A DNA stretch of 64,000 bases from Acidimicrobiales bacterium (GTDB lineage: Bacteria; Actinomycetota; Acidimicrobiia; Acidimicrobiales; RAAP-2): the NCBI GenBank assembly GCA_025362585.1, contig JANYFR010000054.1:1-64000 (forward strand), in the 5' to 3' direction. The notes under the pieces were generated by a model. The model saw nothing but the letters and a program-made list of their open reading frames with translations, ran no database searches and had not been told where the DNA came from. Shown here one piece after another: positions 39,942 through 49,385 of this stretch (position 1 is the first letter of the stretch; each line of letters opens with the position of its first letter). A program made the translations under genes and the position numbers.

Positions 39942-41687
39942 GTGAGCATGTCGAAGAACTTTGAAGCTACGAGCATGCGCACTCTGTTGTGCGGATCGAT
40001 CGACGAAGGTCACGTGGGCGCCGAGATCAGTGTCTGCGGTTGGGTGGCCAAGCGTCGCGAACACGGCGAACACCTGGCGTTCCTCGACCTGCGCGACCAC
40101 TCCGGCCTGGTGCAGGCGGTCGTGCCCGGATCGCTCGACGTACGAAGCGAGTACGTCGTTCGCGTCACCGGTACCGTGACGCGCCGTCCCGAAGGCACGG
40201 TCAACGACCGGCTCGCGACCGGGCAAGTGGAACTCACGAACTGCACCGTTGAGGTGCTGTCGGTCGCCGAGGCGCCTCCCTTCCAGTTGGACGACCGGGT
40301 CGAGATCGACGAGCAGGTGCGCCTGCGCTACCGCTACCTCGACCTGCGTCGCGAGGCTATGCAGCACAACTTGCGCCTGCGCGCGAAGGTGAACGCGGCA
40401 CTGCGGCGCGCCATGGACGACCAGGGGTTCTGTGAGGTTGAGACGCCCCTGCTCTGGGCACCCACCCCCGAGGGCGCGCGCGAGTTCGTGGTGCCCTCGC
40501 GCCTGCACCCCGGTGAGTTCTACGTCCTGCCCCAGAGTCCCCAGATCGCGAAGCAACTCTTGATGGTCGGTGGGTTCGATCGCTACTACCAGATTGCCCG
40601 CTGCCTGCGCGACGAGGACCTGCGCGCCGACCGTCAGTTCGAGTTCACCCAACTCGACCTGGAGGCGAGCTTCGTGACCCAAGACGACGTCCTCGGCTTC
40701 GTGTCGCGCGCCGTTCTCGACGCCGCCGAGGCGGCGACCGGCGTACGTCCGGGAGCGATTCCGTCGATGACCTGGGCGACCGCGCTCGATCTCTACGGGA
40801 CCGACAAGCCCGACCTGCGCTTCGGCATGGTCCTCTGCGACCTCTCGGCGACCTTCGCCACGACCGAGGTGAAGGCCTTCGCGGCCTCGACCGTGAAGGC
40901 CATGCGCGTCGCGGGAGGCGCGAGCTTCTCGCGGGGCCGCCTCGACCAGCTGACCGACCAGGCGAAGGCCCTCGGCGCCAAGGGGCTCGCGTGGTTTCGC
41001 GTCACGAACGAGGGACTCGACTCGCCGCTGGCCCGTTTCCTGAGCGCCGACGAGAGTGCGGCGATTCGCGACGTCGACGGCGCCGAGGTCGGCGACATTG
41101 TCTTGTGCGTGGCCGACGAGTACGTCGCGGCGTGCCGGGTCCTCGGGTCGCTGCGCGTGGCCCTGGGGGCACCGCCGGTCAGCGAGGGTCCCCACCACTA
41201 CGTGTGGGTCACCGAGTTCCCGCTCTTCGAGGGCGTCGACGAGGACGGACATCTCCAGGCGGCGCACCACCCCTTCACCATGCCGCACCCCGACGACTTG
41301 GACCTGATCGAATCGCGACCGCTCGAGGTCCGATCCCAGGCCTACGACCTCGTCTTGAACGGTTGGGAGCTCGGCAGCGGCTCGGTGCGGATCCACCGCG
41401 CGGACGTCCAGTCGCGAATCTTCTCGGCCTTGGGCATCAGCGACAGTGAGGCGGAGAGCCGTTTCGGCTTTCTGCTCGGGGCCTTCAAGTACGGCGCCCC
41501 GCCCCACGCCGGCTTCGCCTTCGGGATCGACCGCCTGGCGGCGATCTTCGCGGGCGTGGAGAACATTCGTGAGGTCATTGCCTACCCCAAGACCCAATCG
41601 GGGACGGACCTGATGACCGGCGCGCCCAAGAGCATCACCGAACGCCAACGGCGCGAACTGCGCCTTGCGAACGCACCAAAGGGCTAG
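39942..41687 (+). CDS. aspS: Aspartyl-tRNA synthetase
   Basis: CGWVAKRREHGEHLAFLDLRDHSGLVQAV, LRYRYLDLRRE, PQSPQIAKQLLMVGGFDRYYQIARCLRDEDLRADRQFEFTQLDLE. Confidence 0.97.
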   Translation: MSMSKNFEATSMRTLLCGSIDEGHVGAEISVCGWVAKRREHGEHLAFLDLRDHSGLVQAVVPGSLDVRSEYVVRVTGTVTRRPEGTVNDRLATGQVELTNCTVEVLSVAEAPPFQLDDRVEIDEQVRLRYRYLDLRREAMQHNLRLRAKVNAALRRAMDDQGFCEVETPLLWAPTPEGAREFVVPSRLHPGEFYVLPQSPQIAKQLLMVGGFDRYYQIARCLRDEDLRADRQFEFTQLDLEASFVTQDDVLGFVSRAVLDAAEAATGVRPGAIPSMTWATALDLYGTDKPDLRFGMVLCDLSATFATTEVKAFAASTVKAMRVAGGASFSRGRLDQLTDQAKALGAKGLAWFRVTNEGLDSPLARFLSADESAAIRDVDGAEVGDIVLCVADEYVAACRVLGSLRVALGAPPVSEGPHHYVWVTEFPLFEGVDEDGHLQAAHHPFTMPHPDDLDLIESRPLEVRSQAYDLVLNGWELGSGSVRIHRADVQSRIFSALGISDSEAESRFGFLLGAFKYGAPPHAGFAFGIDRLAAIFAGVENIREVIAYPKTQSGTDLMTGAPKSITERQRRELRLANAPKG

Positions 41688-41710
41688 CCACGTCACTCTT
41701 CGACGACGCC

Positions 41711-43015
41711 GTGCGCCAACGTCTCTCCGAGGCGGCGCCCCTCGCCGACCTGCTACGACCGCGCACCCTGGACGAGCTGGTGGGCCAGGACCATCTCGTC
41801 GGTGCCGACGGGGCGCTGCGCCGTTTCGTCGAAGCGGGCCAGCTCAGCTCGATGATCCTCTGGGGTCCCGCCGGTACGGGCAAGACGACCCTCGCGCGAA
41901 TCCTCGCGTCGTCGGCCGGGTACGCGACGGAGAGCCTCTCGGCGGTGACGAGCGGCGTGAAGGACGTGCGCGAGGCACTGGTGCGCGCGACCGAACGCCT
42001 CGGCGAACAGGGCCAGCGCACGGTGCTGTTCATCGACGAGGTGCACCGGTTCAACAAGTCCCAACAGGACCTGCTCTTGCCGGCCACCGAGACCGGCCAG
42101 GTCGTCCTGATCGGCGCGACGACCGAGAACCCCTATTTCGAGGTGAACGCGGCACTGATGAGCCGGTCCACCCTGTGGCGGCTGCGCACGTTGGACGCGA
42201 CCGACCTGACGGTGTTGGTTCGCCGCGGCCTCGACCTTCGCCGCGCCACGATCAGTGATGAGGCACTCGAGGCCGTCACCTCGTCGGCCGACGGCGACGC
42301 GCGCGTGGCGTTGACGACGCTCGACACTTCGATCGTCCTCGCACGCTCGAGCGCGGAGTCGTCGGACCACGTGGAGCTCGACCACGTCGCGCGGGCTCGC
42401 GACGGACGGCTCTACCACCAGTCGCGCGATACCCACTTCGACCAGATCAGTGCCTTCATCAAGTCGGTGCGGGGGTCGGACCCCGACGCGGCGCTCTACT
42501 GGCTGGTTACGATGCTCGAAGCCGGTGAGAGTCCGCGCTTCCTCGCGCGACGCCTCGTGATCCTCGCCTCCGAGGACATTGGACTGGCCGACCCCATGGG
42601 CCTCGTGCTCGCCGACGCGGCGGCGCGCACCGTTGAGTTCATTGGCCTGCCCGAGGGACGTCTGACCCTCGCGCACGCGACGCTCACCCTGTCGCTCATG
42701 GCCAAGAGCAACTCGGTGACGCGCGCCCTCGCCGCGGTGACGAGCGCGGTGCACGACGACGGCCTCGGCGAGGTGCCCGACCACCTGCGAGGCTCGAGCT
42801 ACCGCGGCGCCGAAACGCAAGGTTTTGGCGTTGGGTACGACTACCCCCACGACTTCGCCGGGGGCTGGGTCGCTCAGCAGTACCTGCCCGACGGCCTCGT
42901 CGGTCGTCACTTCTACGACCCGTCGGCGTTGGGGCGCGAGCGGGCGCTGGTCGAGCAGTGGCGGGCGCGCATGGACCTCGACGACCAGGACATTCCGGCC
43001 CCAACGGTAGAGTGA
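41711..43015 (+). CDS. rarA: Replication-associated recombination protein A (AAA+ ATPase)
   Basis: LLRPRTLDELVGQDHLVG, WGPAGTGKTTLARILA, FIDEVHRFNKSQQD. The N-terminus may extend further upstream (see findings). Confidence 0.93.
   Translation: MRQRLSEAAPLADLLRPRTLDELVGQDHLVGADGALRRFVEAGQLSSMILWGPAGTGKTTLARILASSAGYATESLSAVTSGVKDVREALVRATERLGEQGQRTVLFIDEVHRFNKSQQDLLLPATETGQVVLIGATTENPYFEVNAALMSRSTLWRLRTLDATDLTVLVRRGLDLRRATISDEALEAVTSSADGDARVALTTLDTSIVLARSSAESSDHVELDHVARARDGRLYHQSRDTHFDQISAFIKSVRGSDPDAALYWLVTMLEAGESPRFLARRLVILASEDIGLADPMGLVLADAAARTVEFIGLPEGRLTLAHATLTLSLMAKSNSVTRALAAVTSAVHDDGLGEVPDHLRGSSYRGAETQGFGVGYDYPHDFAGGWVAQQYLPDGLVGRHFYDPSALGRERALVEQWRARMDLDDQDIPAPTVE
43008..43013 (+). promoter_or_regulatory. 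-10 box TAGAGT inside the rarA 3' end, 6 nt before alaS GTG
   Basis: TAGAGT-GATCGC-GTG. Confidence 0.5.
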
Positions 43016-43019
43016 TCGC

Positions 43020-45569
43020 GTGGAAGCCGCGCAACTCCGATCGATTTTCCTGGACTTCTTCGCCGAGAACGGCCACCAGGTGGTGCCCTCGGCGAGCCTC
43101 ATTCCCCACGACCAGTCGCTCCTCTTCACCGTCGCGGGCATGGTTCCGTTCAAGCCCTACTTCACCGAAGAGGAGGTCGCGCCCTACCGGCGCGCGGTCT
43201 CGGTGCAGAAGTGCTTTCGCGCTCCCGACATCGACATCATCGGTACCACCCAACGCCACCTGACGTTCTTCGAGATGATGGGCAACTTCTCCTTTGGCGA
43301 CTACTTCAAAGAGGGCGCCATTCGTTTCGCGTGGGACCTGATCACCGGGGGTTTCGGTCTTGATCCCGATCGGCTGTGGGTGACGGTGCACACGAGCGAC
43401 GCCGAGGCCGAGGCGCTGTGGCGCGACCTCGTCGGGGTCCGACCCGAGCGCATTCAGCGCCTCGGCGAGGACAACTTCTGGGGCATGGGCGAGACCGGAC
43501 CGTGCGGACCTTGTTCGGAGATCTTCTACGACAAGGGTCCGGCCTTCGGCGCCGGCGGCGGTCCGGCGCACGGCGGCGAGGACCGATTCGTCGAGTTCTG
43601 GAACCTCGTGTTCATGCAGTACGAACGAGGACCGGGCGGGGCCATGACCGAACTGCCGAAGAAGAACATCGACACCGGTGCCGGCTTCGAACGCTGCCTG
43701 GCCATTTTGAACGGCGTCGAATCGGTCTTCGCGACCGACCTGTTCGCGCCCCTGCTCGAGACGGCGTCGCGGGCCCTGAAGGCGACCTACGGCGCCGACG
43801 AGCAGACCGACGTCGCCATCCGACGCCTCGCCGACCACGGTCGGGCCATGACGATGCTGGTGGCCGACGGCGTCCTGCCGAGCAACGAGGGTCGCGGGTA
43901 CGTGCTGCGCCGCATCATCCGTCGGGCCATTCTCGCGGCGCGCCGCGCCGGTTCGGACGCGCAACTGTCGGCGCGACTGGTTGACGCGACGATGCTGAAG
44001 ATGGACAGCGCCTACCCGTCGTTGACGAAGGATCGTGACCTGATCGTCGAAGTGCTCGAGCGCGAAGAGGCCGGCTTCGCGCGAACCTTGCGCACGGGCA
44101 TGTCGCTGCTCGAAGGCGCGCGCGACCAGGTGCTCGCGGTCCACGCCACCGTCTTTCCCGGCGACGTGGCCTTCAGGCTCCACGACACCCACGGCTTTCC
44201 CATCCAGTTGACCGAGGAGATCGTCGCGGAGTCCGGCCTGTCGGTTGACCACCGCGCCTTCGACGACGCCATGGCCACGCAGCGCGAACGCGCCCGCGCG
44301 AAGGCCAAGACCCTCAGGCTGGCCGACGACGTGCAGTACCGCGAACTGGTCGAACGCCACGGCACCACTGAGTTCGTTGGCCGCGACGCCTCGCGCTACA
44401 GCGTCGAGACCCAGGTGCTGGCACTACTCGTTGGTGAGGACGGTGTCGGGGAGCTGTTCGTCGACGCGACGCCCTTCTACGCCGAGTCGGGCGGCCAGGT
44501 CGGCGACACCGGCACGGTCGTCACCGAGACCGGTCGCTTCCAGGTCCTCGACACCCAGAACGTGGCGGGCGGACTCTTCGCGCACCGGGGTCGCCTGCAC
44601 GGCGAGGTGCTCGCCGGTCAGGCGGCGGTGGCGACGATCGACCCCGTTCGACGAGAGGCGACCCGGCGCAACCACACGGCGACCCACCTGTTGCACGCGG
44701 GACTGCGCGCGGTGCTCGGCGAGCACGTGCGCCAGCAGGGCTCCTACGTCGCTCCGGAGCGACTGCGATTCGACTTCTCCCACGGCGGCGCGGTCAGTGC
44801 CGACGAGACCAAGGAGATCCTCACCCTGGTCAACGAGGACGTCGTTCACAACGGGGCTGTCGAGACGATCCAGACGACCAAGGCCGCGGCGGAGACCATG
44901 GGCGCGATTGCCTTCTTCGGTGACAAGTACGGCGACCGGGTCCGGGTGGTGCGGGCCGGCCGCCACAGTCTGGAGTTCTGCGGCGGCACCCACGTGGAGC
45001 GCCTCGGCGACATTGGCCAGATCCAGATAGTCAGCGAGGCCTCCATTGGTTCCAATACCCGGCGCATCGAGGCGGTGAGTGGCCTCGCGGCCTTTGGGCG
45101 TAGTCGCGACATGGAAGGGGTCCTCGGGGCGGTCGCGACGCTCCTGAAGAGTTCCCTCGACGACGTCGTGCCGTCACTCGAGCGCTTGGTCGAACGCCAG
45201 CGCGACGTCGAGCGCGAGCTGGCGAGCCTCCGTCAATCCCAACTGAGCGCCTTCGCCGAACAGTTGCACGAGCGCAGCGGCGAACCCGTGCTCGTCGCGC
45301 GCGTCGACGGCTACGCCGGCGAGCAGTTGCGCACGCTGGCCCAGGACCTGCAGCGTCGGGGGCGCCGAGTCGTGGTGCTCGCGGGCGTCCACGACGACAA
45401 GGTGGCGATCGCGGTGGCGAGTGACGAGTCGCTCGACGCGCAAACGGCCGTGAAGGGGCTGGCGAAACTCGTCGGTGGCGGGGGCGGCGGATCGGCCCGC
45501 GTCGCGCTCGCGGGCGGTCGCGACCCGAGCGCCATCGACGCGGTGCTCGTCGCGGCCGCCGCGCTCTAG
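43020..45569 (+). CDS. alaS: Alanyl-tRNA synthetase
   Basis: FFAENGHQVVPSASLIPHDQSLLFTVAGMVPFKPYF, RNHTATHLLHAGLRAVLG, EFCGGTHV. Confidence 0.98.
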   Translation: MEAAQLRSIFLDFFAENGHQVVPSASLIPHDQSLLFTVAGMVPFKPYFTEEEVAPYRRAVSVQKCFRAPDIDIIGTTQRHLTFFEMMGNFSFGDYFKEGAIRFAWDLITGGFGLDPDRLWVTVHTSDAEAEALWRDLVGVRPERIQRLGEDNFWGMGETGPCGPCSEIFYDKGPAFGAGGGPAHGGEDRFVEFWNLVFMQYERGPGGAMTELPKKNIDTGAGFERCLAILNGVESVFATDLFAPLLETASRALKATYGADEQTDVAIRRLADHGRAMTMLVADGVLPSNEGRGYVLRRIIRRAILAARRAGSDAQLSARLVDATMLKMDSAYPSLTKDRDLIVEVLEREEAGFARTLRTGMSLLEGARDQVLAVHATVFPGDVAFRLHDTHGFPIQLTEEIVAESGLSVDHRAFDDAMATQRERARAKAKTLRLADDVQYRELVERHGTTEFVGRDASRYSVETQVLALLVGEDGVGELFVDATPFYAESGGQVGDTGTVVTETGRFQVLDTQNVAGGLFAHRGRLHGEVLAGQAAVATIDPVRREATRRNHTATHLLHAGLRAVLGEHVRQQGSYVAPERLRFDFSHGGAVSADETKEILTLVNEDVVHNGAVETIQTTKAAAETMGAIAFFGDKYGDRVRVVRAGRHSLEFCGGTHVERLGDIGQIQIVSEASIGSNTRRIEAVSGLAAFGRSRDMEGVLGAVATLLKSSLDDVVPSLERLVERQRDVERELASLRQSQLSAFAEQLHERSGEPVLVARVDGYAGEQLRTLAQDLQRRGRRVVVLAGVHDDKVAIAVASDESLDAQTAVKGLAKLVGGGGGGSARVALAGGRDPSAIDAVLVAAAAL

Positions 45570-45571
45570 CG

Positions 45572-45991
45572 GTGGCGACGAGACTGCTCGGCCTCGATCC
45601 CGGCACGACGCGCTGCGGCGTGGCGATCACTGATTCGGCGCTGACCATGGCGTTCCCGCGCGACGCGTGGGCGGCGGACGCGTCGCTGCTCGACCGCGTG
45701 GCGCGACTGCTCGACGACGAGGGCGTCGGGGGCATCGTGATCGGTCGTCCGGTAGCGCTGTCGGGCAACGAGACCGCGAGCACTCGCCACGCCGACGGGC
45801 TGTTCGAGGCGGTGCGCGAGCGCTTCGTCGAGCTGACGGTCGTCCAGTGGGACGAACGACTGACGACCTACGAGGCGCAGCAGTCGCTGTCGGCGGCCGG
45901 AGTAAGGGCCCGTGACCACCGCGGACGCCTCGACAGCGCGGCCGCCGTCATCATGCTGCAAAACTACGTAGATGCCCTCCATCCTCGTTAG
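45572..45991 (+). CDS. ruvX: Putative pre-16S rRNA nuclease (YqgF/RuvX)
   Basis: LLGLDPGTTRCGVAITD, DERLTTYEAQQSL, LDSAAAVIMLQNYVD. Confidence 0.92.
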   Translation: MATRLLGLDPGTTRCGVAITDSALTMAFPRDAWAADASLLDRVARLLDDEGVGGIVIGRPVALSGNETASTRHADGLFEAVRERFVELTVVQWDERLTTYEAQQSLSAAGVRARDHRGRLDSAAAVIMLQNYVDALHPR

Positions 45992-46982
45992 GCCGCTAGG
46001 CCGTGCGCTGCTCCTGGTCGCCTTCGCCGGCGTCGTGGTGCTCGGATGGTTCGCCCTCCAGGTCGCACCGATCTTCTCGGGTCACGGCAAGGTGGTCACT
46101 GTAATCGTCCATCCGGGCGACTCCCTGTCGGCCATCGCGAGCGAACTGCACACCGCCGGCGTCATTGCGTCGCCCTTGGCCTTTCGTCTCTACACCCTCG
46201 TCGGTGCGCCCGTCGTGCGCGCCGGCTCGTACCAACTCGCCCAGGGTTCGTCCTTCTCCCACGTCGAAGCGGTCCTCGCCGCGCCGCCCAACGTGGTCGT
46301 CGCCAACGTGACGCCGGGACTCACGCTCCACGAGGTGACGGTCAATCTCGCCAACGACATGGGGCCGACCTGGTCCAATTCCTTCGCGCGGGCCGCGACC
46401 AACGACGTGACGAGGAGCCCCTACGGTCACGGGCGATCCCTCGAGGGTCTGCTCGGCGCCGGGCAGTACGTCATCACACCGGGCACGACGCCCGAGGCGC
46501 TCGCGCGCCGTATGGTGGACAGTTTCGTTCGAGAGGCGGCGTCGGTGGGGCTGCGCCCGACGACGTCACTGCACGGCCTCAGCGCCTACCAGCTGGTGAT
46601 CGCCGCGTCGATCGTCGAGAAGGAGGGTTACTACCCAAAGAACATGCCCAAGGTTGGCCGCGTCATCTTCAACCGTCTCGCGCGCGGCGGTCCGCTACAA
46701 ATGGACGCGACCGTCCTCTACTACCTCGGCCAGGACGGGGGCACCGTGACGCCGGCCGATCTGCGGATCCAGACGCCCTACAACACCTACCTGTACCCCG
46801 GGCTCACCCCGACGCCGATCTGCGCGGTCTCGACGATCGCGCTTAACGCGGTGCTGCACGCGCCGCCCGGCCCGTGGCTCTACTTCACTCTCGTGAACCA
46901 AGACGGCACCGAGGCGTTCGCCTCGACCTTCACCGAGCAGCTCGTCAACGAGCGACTGGCCCAGTCGCGGGGTATTGGATGA
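45972..46982 (+). CDS. mltG: Endolytic transglycosylase MltG
   Basis: N-terminal TM, LysM-like segment, AASIVEKEGYYP catalytic motif, VGRVIFNRLARGGPLQMDATV, YNTYLYPGL. Confidence 0.92.
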   Translation: MPSILVRPLGRALLLVAFAGVVVLGWFALQVAPIFSGHGKVVTVIVHPGDSLSAIASELHTAGVIASPLAFRLYTLVGAPVVRAGSYQLAQGSSFSHVEAVLAAPPNVVVANVTPGLTLHEVTVNLANDMGPTWSNSFARAATNDVTRSPYGHGRSLEGLLGAGQYVITPGTTPEALARRMVDSFVREAASVGLRPTTSLHGLSAYQLVIAASIVEKEGYYPKNMPKVGRVIFNRLARGGPLQMDATVLYYLGQDGGTVTPADLRIQTPYNTYLYPGLTPTPICAVSTIALNAVLHAPPGPWLYFTLVNQDGTEAFASTFTEQLVNERLAQSRGIG

Positions 46983-47761
46983 ACTGGCGCCTCGGCGTGG
47001 CCGGCTCACCGATTGCGCACTCCTTGACTCCTCAGCTGCACGCCGAGGGTCTGCGCCAGGCCGGTCTCGTGGGCACCTCGGAGCGCCTCGAGGTCACGGT
47101 CGCCGAGGCCGCCCGACTCGGTGAACTGCTCGGTGCAACCTTTGACGCGCTGTCGATCACGATGCCGCTCAAGTCGGTCGCCGCGGAGTACTGCGACGAA
47201 CTCGACGAGGTGGCGGCGCGCACCGGCTCCGTCAATTCAATGCTGGCGAGAGACGGCCAGGTGCTCGGATCGTCGACCGACGGTCGGGGACTGCTCGACG
47301 CGCTGGCCGGTGAGCTCGGCGTGGAGGTGGCGGACCGCTACGCCGTGGTGCTCGGCGCCGGGGGAGCGGCCCGCGCAATCGTCGACGCGCTCGTGGCGGC
47401 GGGGGTGGCCGAGGTCGCGGTCCACGGCCGCACCGAATCGAACGTGACCGCGATCACGTCGCGCTACGAGCACGTGCACGGCTTCGCCCAGAGCCTTCGG
47501 CCCATTGCACTGATCGTGAACACCGTGCCGACGGTGGGACGAGTCACGGAGGCGGCCGTGCTGCACGGTGTCGGACCACAGACCGTGGCGGTCGACATCA
47601 CCTACGAGCCGGCGATGACGCCGTGGCGCGCCCTGCACGAGAGCGCGGGATGTCGCACCCAGAACGGCCTCGCGATGCTGGCCTACCAGGCCGCGCTGCA
47701 GATGCGCTGGTGGTTCACCAGCGACATCGACGCGGCACTACTGCTCGGCGCCATCTCGTGA
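46979..47761 (+). CDS. aroE: Shikimate dehydrogenase
   Basis: LGVAGSPIAHSLTPQLH, SITMPLK, STDGRGLLDAL, VVLGAGGAARAIVDAL; ATGA overlap with mltG. Confidence 0.9.
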   Translation: MNWRLGVAGSPIAHSLTPQLHAEGLRQAGLVGTSERLEVTVAEAARLGELLGATFDALSITMPLKSVAAEYCDELDEVAARTGSVNSMLARDGQVLGSSTDGRGLLDALAGELGVEVADRYAVVLGAGGAARAIVDALVAAGVAEVAVHGRTESNVTAITSRYEHVHGFAQSLRPIALIVNTVPTVGRVTEAAVLHGVGPQTVAVDITYEPAMTPWRALHESAGCRTQNGLAMLAYQAALQMRWWFTSDIDAALLLGAIS

Positions 47762-48897
47762 CCGACACGCTGAGCGCCTGGACGTCGCGGCTGCGCACGA
47801 AGGACCGCCTCGACCTCGGCCTGGCGATGGGCCTCATCATCGTGGGCGTCACCGGGGTCATCATGGACTACAGCGCCACTCGCGGACCGTTACTCAACGC
47901 CGGCTACAACCCGCACTACTACCTCGAGCGCCAGGGTCTGTTCGTGGTGATCGGCGTCGTGGCGATGTACGTCACGTCCCTGGTGGACTACCGACGACTG
48001 GAGATCGTGGCGACGCCCCTCTACGTCACGAGTCTGCTGGCACTGGCGGGCGTCTTCGTGGTCGGACAGAGCTCCCTCGGGGCCCAACGCTGGTACAGCC
48101 TCGGCTTCATCCAGGTCCAACCTTCGGAGTTCACGGTGCTCATCCTGATCCTCGCCATCGCCACGTTCTGTCAACGACGGCCCGAGGGGCTCACTATGTA
48201 CGACGTCGCGCGACTCATGCTGATGGCGGTCGTGCCGATGCTGCTCATCTTTCGCCAACCCGACCTCGGCACCACGATCATCATCGTGCTGGTCGTGGGC
48301 GCGATGATGGTCATCGCCGGCGTGCCACCACGGTTTATGACCCTGCTCATCGTGATCGGCTCGGCCTCGGTCGTGGCGGGCGTCTACCTGCAGGTCCTGC
48401 ACAAGTACCAGATCGACCGCTTCGTGTCATTCCTCAATCAGAACTCCAACAATCCCCAGCTGCAGGGGATCATCTACGAGGTAAGTAACGCGAAAGTCGC
48501 CATTGGCGCGGGCGGCCTGCACGGAGCGGGCTTCTTCCACGGCTTCCAGACCATCCTCGGCTACGTGCCCGAACAGCGCACCGACTTCATCTTCACCGCC
48601 ATTGGTGAGCAACTCGGTTTTATCGGGTCGGCACTCATCGTGACGCTGCTCGGCTTCGTCGCGTTTCGGATGTTCGTGATCGGTCGGCGCGCGAAGGACA
48701 CGATGGGCCGCCTGTTGTGCATCGGCGTCTTCATCTTCTTCGCCTTTAGCTGCTTCGAGAACATCGGGATGACGATGGGCATCATGCCGGTGACCGGGAT
48801 CCCGCTGCCCCTCCTCAGCTACGGCGGCTCGTCGGCCCTGGTCTTCTTCGTCGCGGGCGGACTGGTGCTCTCGGTCTCGCGCCGCGGCATCAGTTAG
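47758..48897 (+). CDS. SEDS-family protein, RodA-like
   Basis: FRQPDLGTTIIIVLVVG, GYVPEQRTDFIFTAIGEQLGFIG, PLPLLSYGGSSALVFFVAGGLVLS. Confidence 0.93.
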   Translation: MTDTLSAWTSRLRTKDRLDLGLAMGLIIVGVTGVIMDYSATRGPLLNAGYNPHYYLERQGLFVVIGVVAMYVTSLVDYRRLEIVATPLYVTSLLALAGVFVVGQSSLGAQRWYSLGFIQVQPSEFTVLILILAIATFCQRRPEGLTMYDVARLMLMAVVPMLLIFRQPDLGTTIIIVLVVGAMMVIAGVPPRFMTLLIVIGSASVVAGVYLQVLHKYQIDRFVSFLNQNSNNPQLQGIIYEVSNAKVAIGAGGLHGAGFFHGFQTILGYVPEQRTDFIFTAIGEQLGFIGSALIVTLLGFVAFRMFVIGRRAKDTMGRLLCIGVFIFFAFSCFENIGMTMGIMPVTGIPLPLLSYGGSSALVFFVAGGLVLSVSRRGIS

Positions 48898-48908
48898 TCT
48901 GGAAGCCT

Positions 48909-49385
48909 GTGAGCGAGAGTGACGTGACGGTTGGCGACGGCCCCGACGAGGTTGTCGAGCCCGCCGCGCCGCCGGTCTTTCGGGTCATGAACATCGAATC
49001 AGTCCTCTACGACCTGACCGATTCCTCGCCGCTCGTTCACCTCACCGAGGCCGAGATGCCCTACCGGTACGCGGCGATTCCGATCGCCCTCGCCGAGGCC
49101 GTCGCTCTCCAGCACGCCCTCTCGGACGTCGAGGGCCGCCGCCCGGGGACCCACGAACTGTTCGCCCAGGTGCTCGCGCGACTCCAGTGCGACGTCGTGG
49201 CCGTGCGCATCGTGCGCTACGACCAGGGCGTCTTCTACGCCGAACTGGACGTCATGAGCCCGCGCGGGCGCGAGGTCTTCGACTGTCGCGCGAGCGACGC
49301 CCTCATCCTCGCGACCCGTCAGCGCGTTCCGGCCCCGGTGCTCTGCGCCGAGGAGGTGCTCGCCACCCTCTACGAATCGAACTGA
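48909..49385 (+). CDS. Bifunctional nuclease family (DUF151) protein
   Basis: IPIALAEAVALQHALSDVEGRRPGTHELF, FDCRASDALILATRQRVPAPVLCAEEVL. Confidence 0.9.
   Translation: MSESDVTVGDGPDEVVEPAAPPVFRVMNIESVLYDLTDSSPLVHLTEAEMPYRYAAIPIALAEAVALQHALSDVEGRRPGTHELFAQVLARLQCDVVAVRIVRYDQGVFYAELDVMSPRGREVFDCRASDALILATRQRVPAPVLCAEEVLATLYESN

Noticed and set aside
47101-47300. aroE substitutions (SITMPLK instead of NVTxPxK; STDG instead of NTDG)
   Set aside because: A Ser in place of the first Asn also occurs in the mycobacterial enzyme as I recall it, and the catalytic Lys and Asp are kept; not evidence of a new function.
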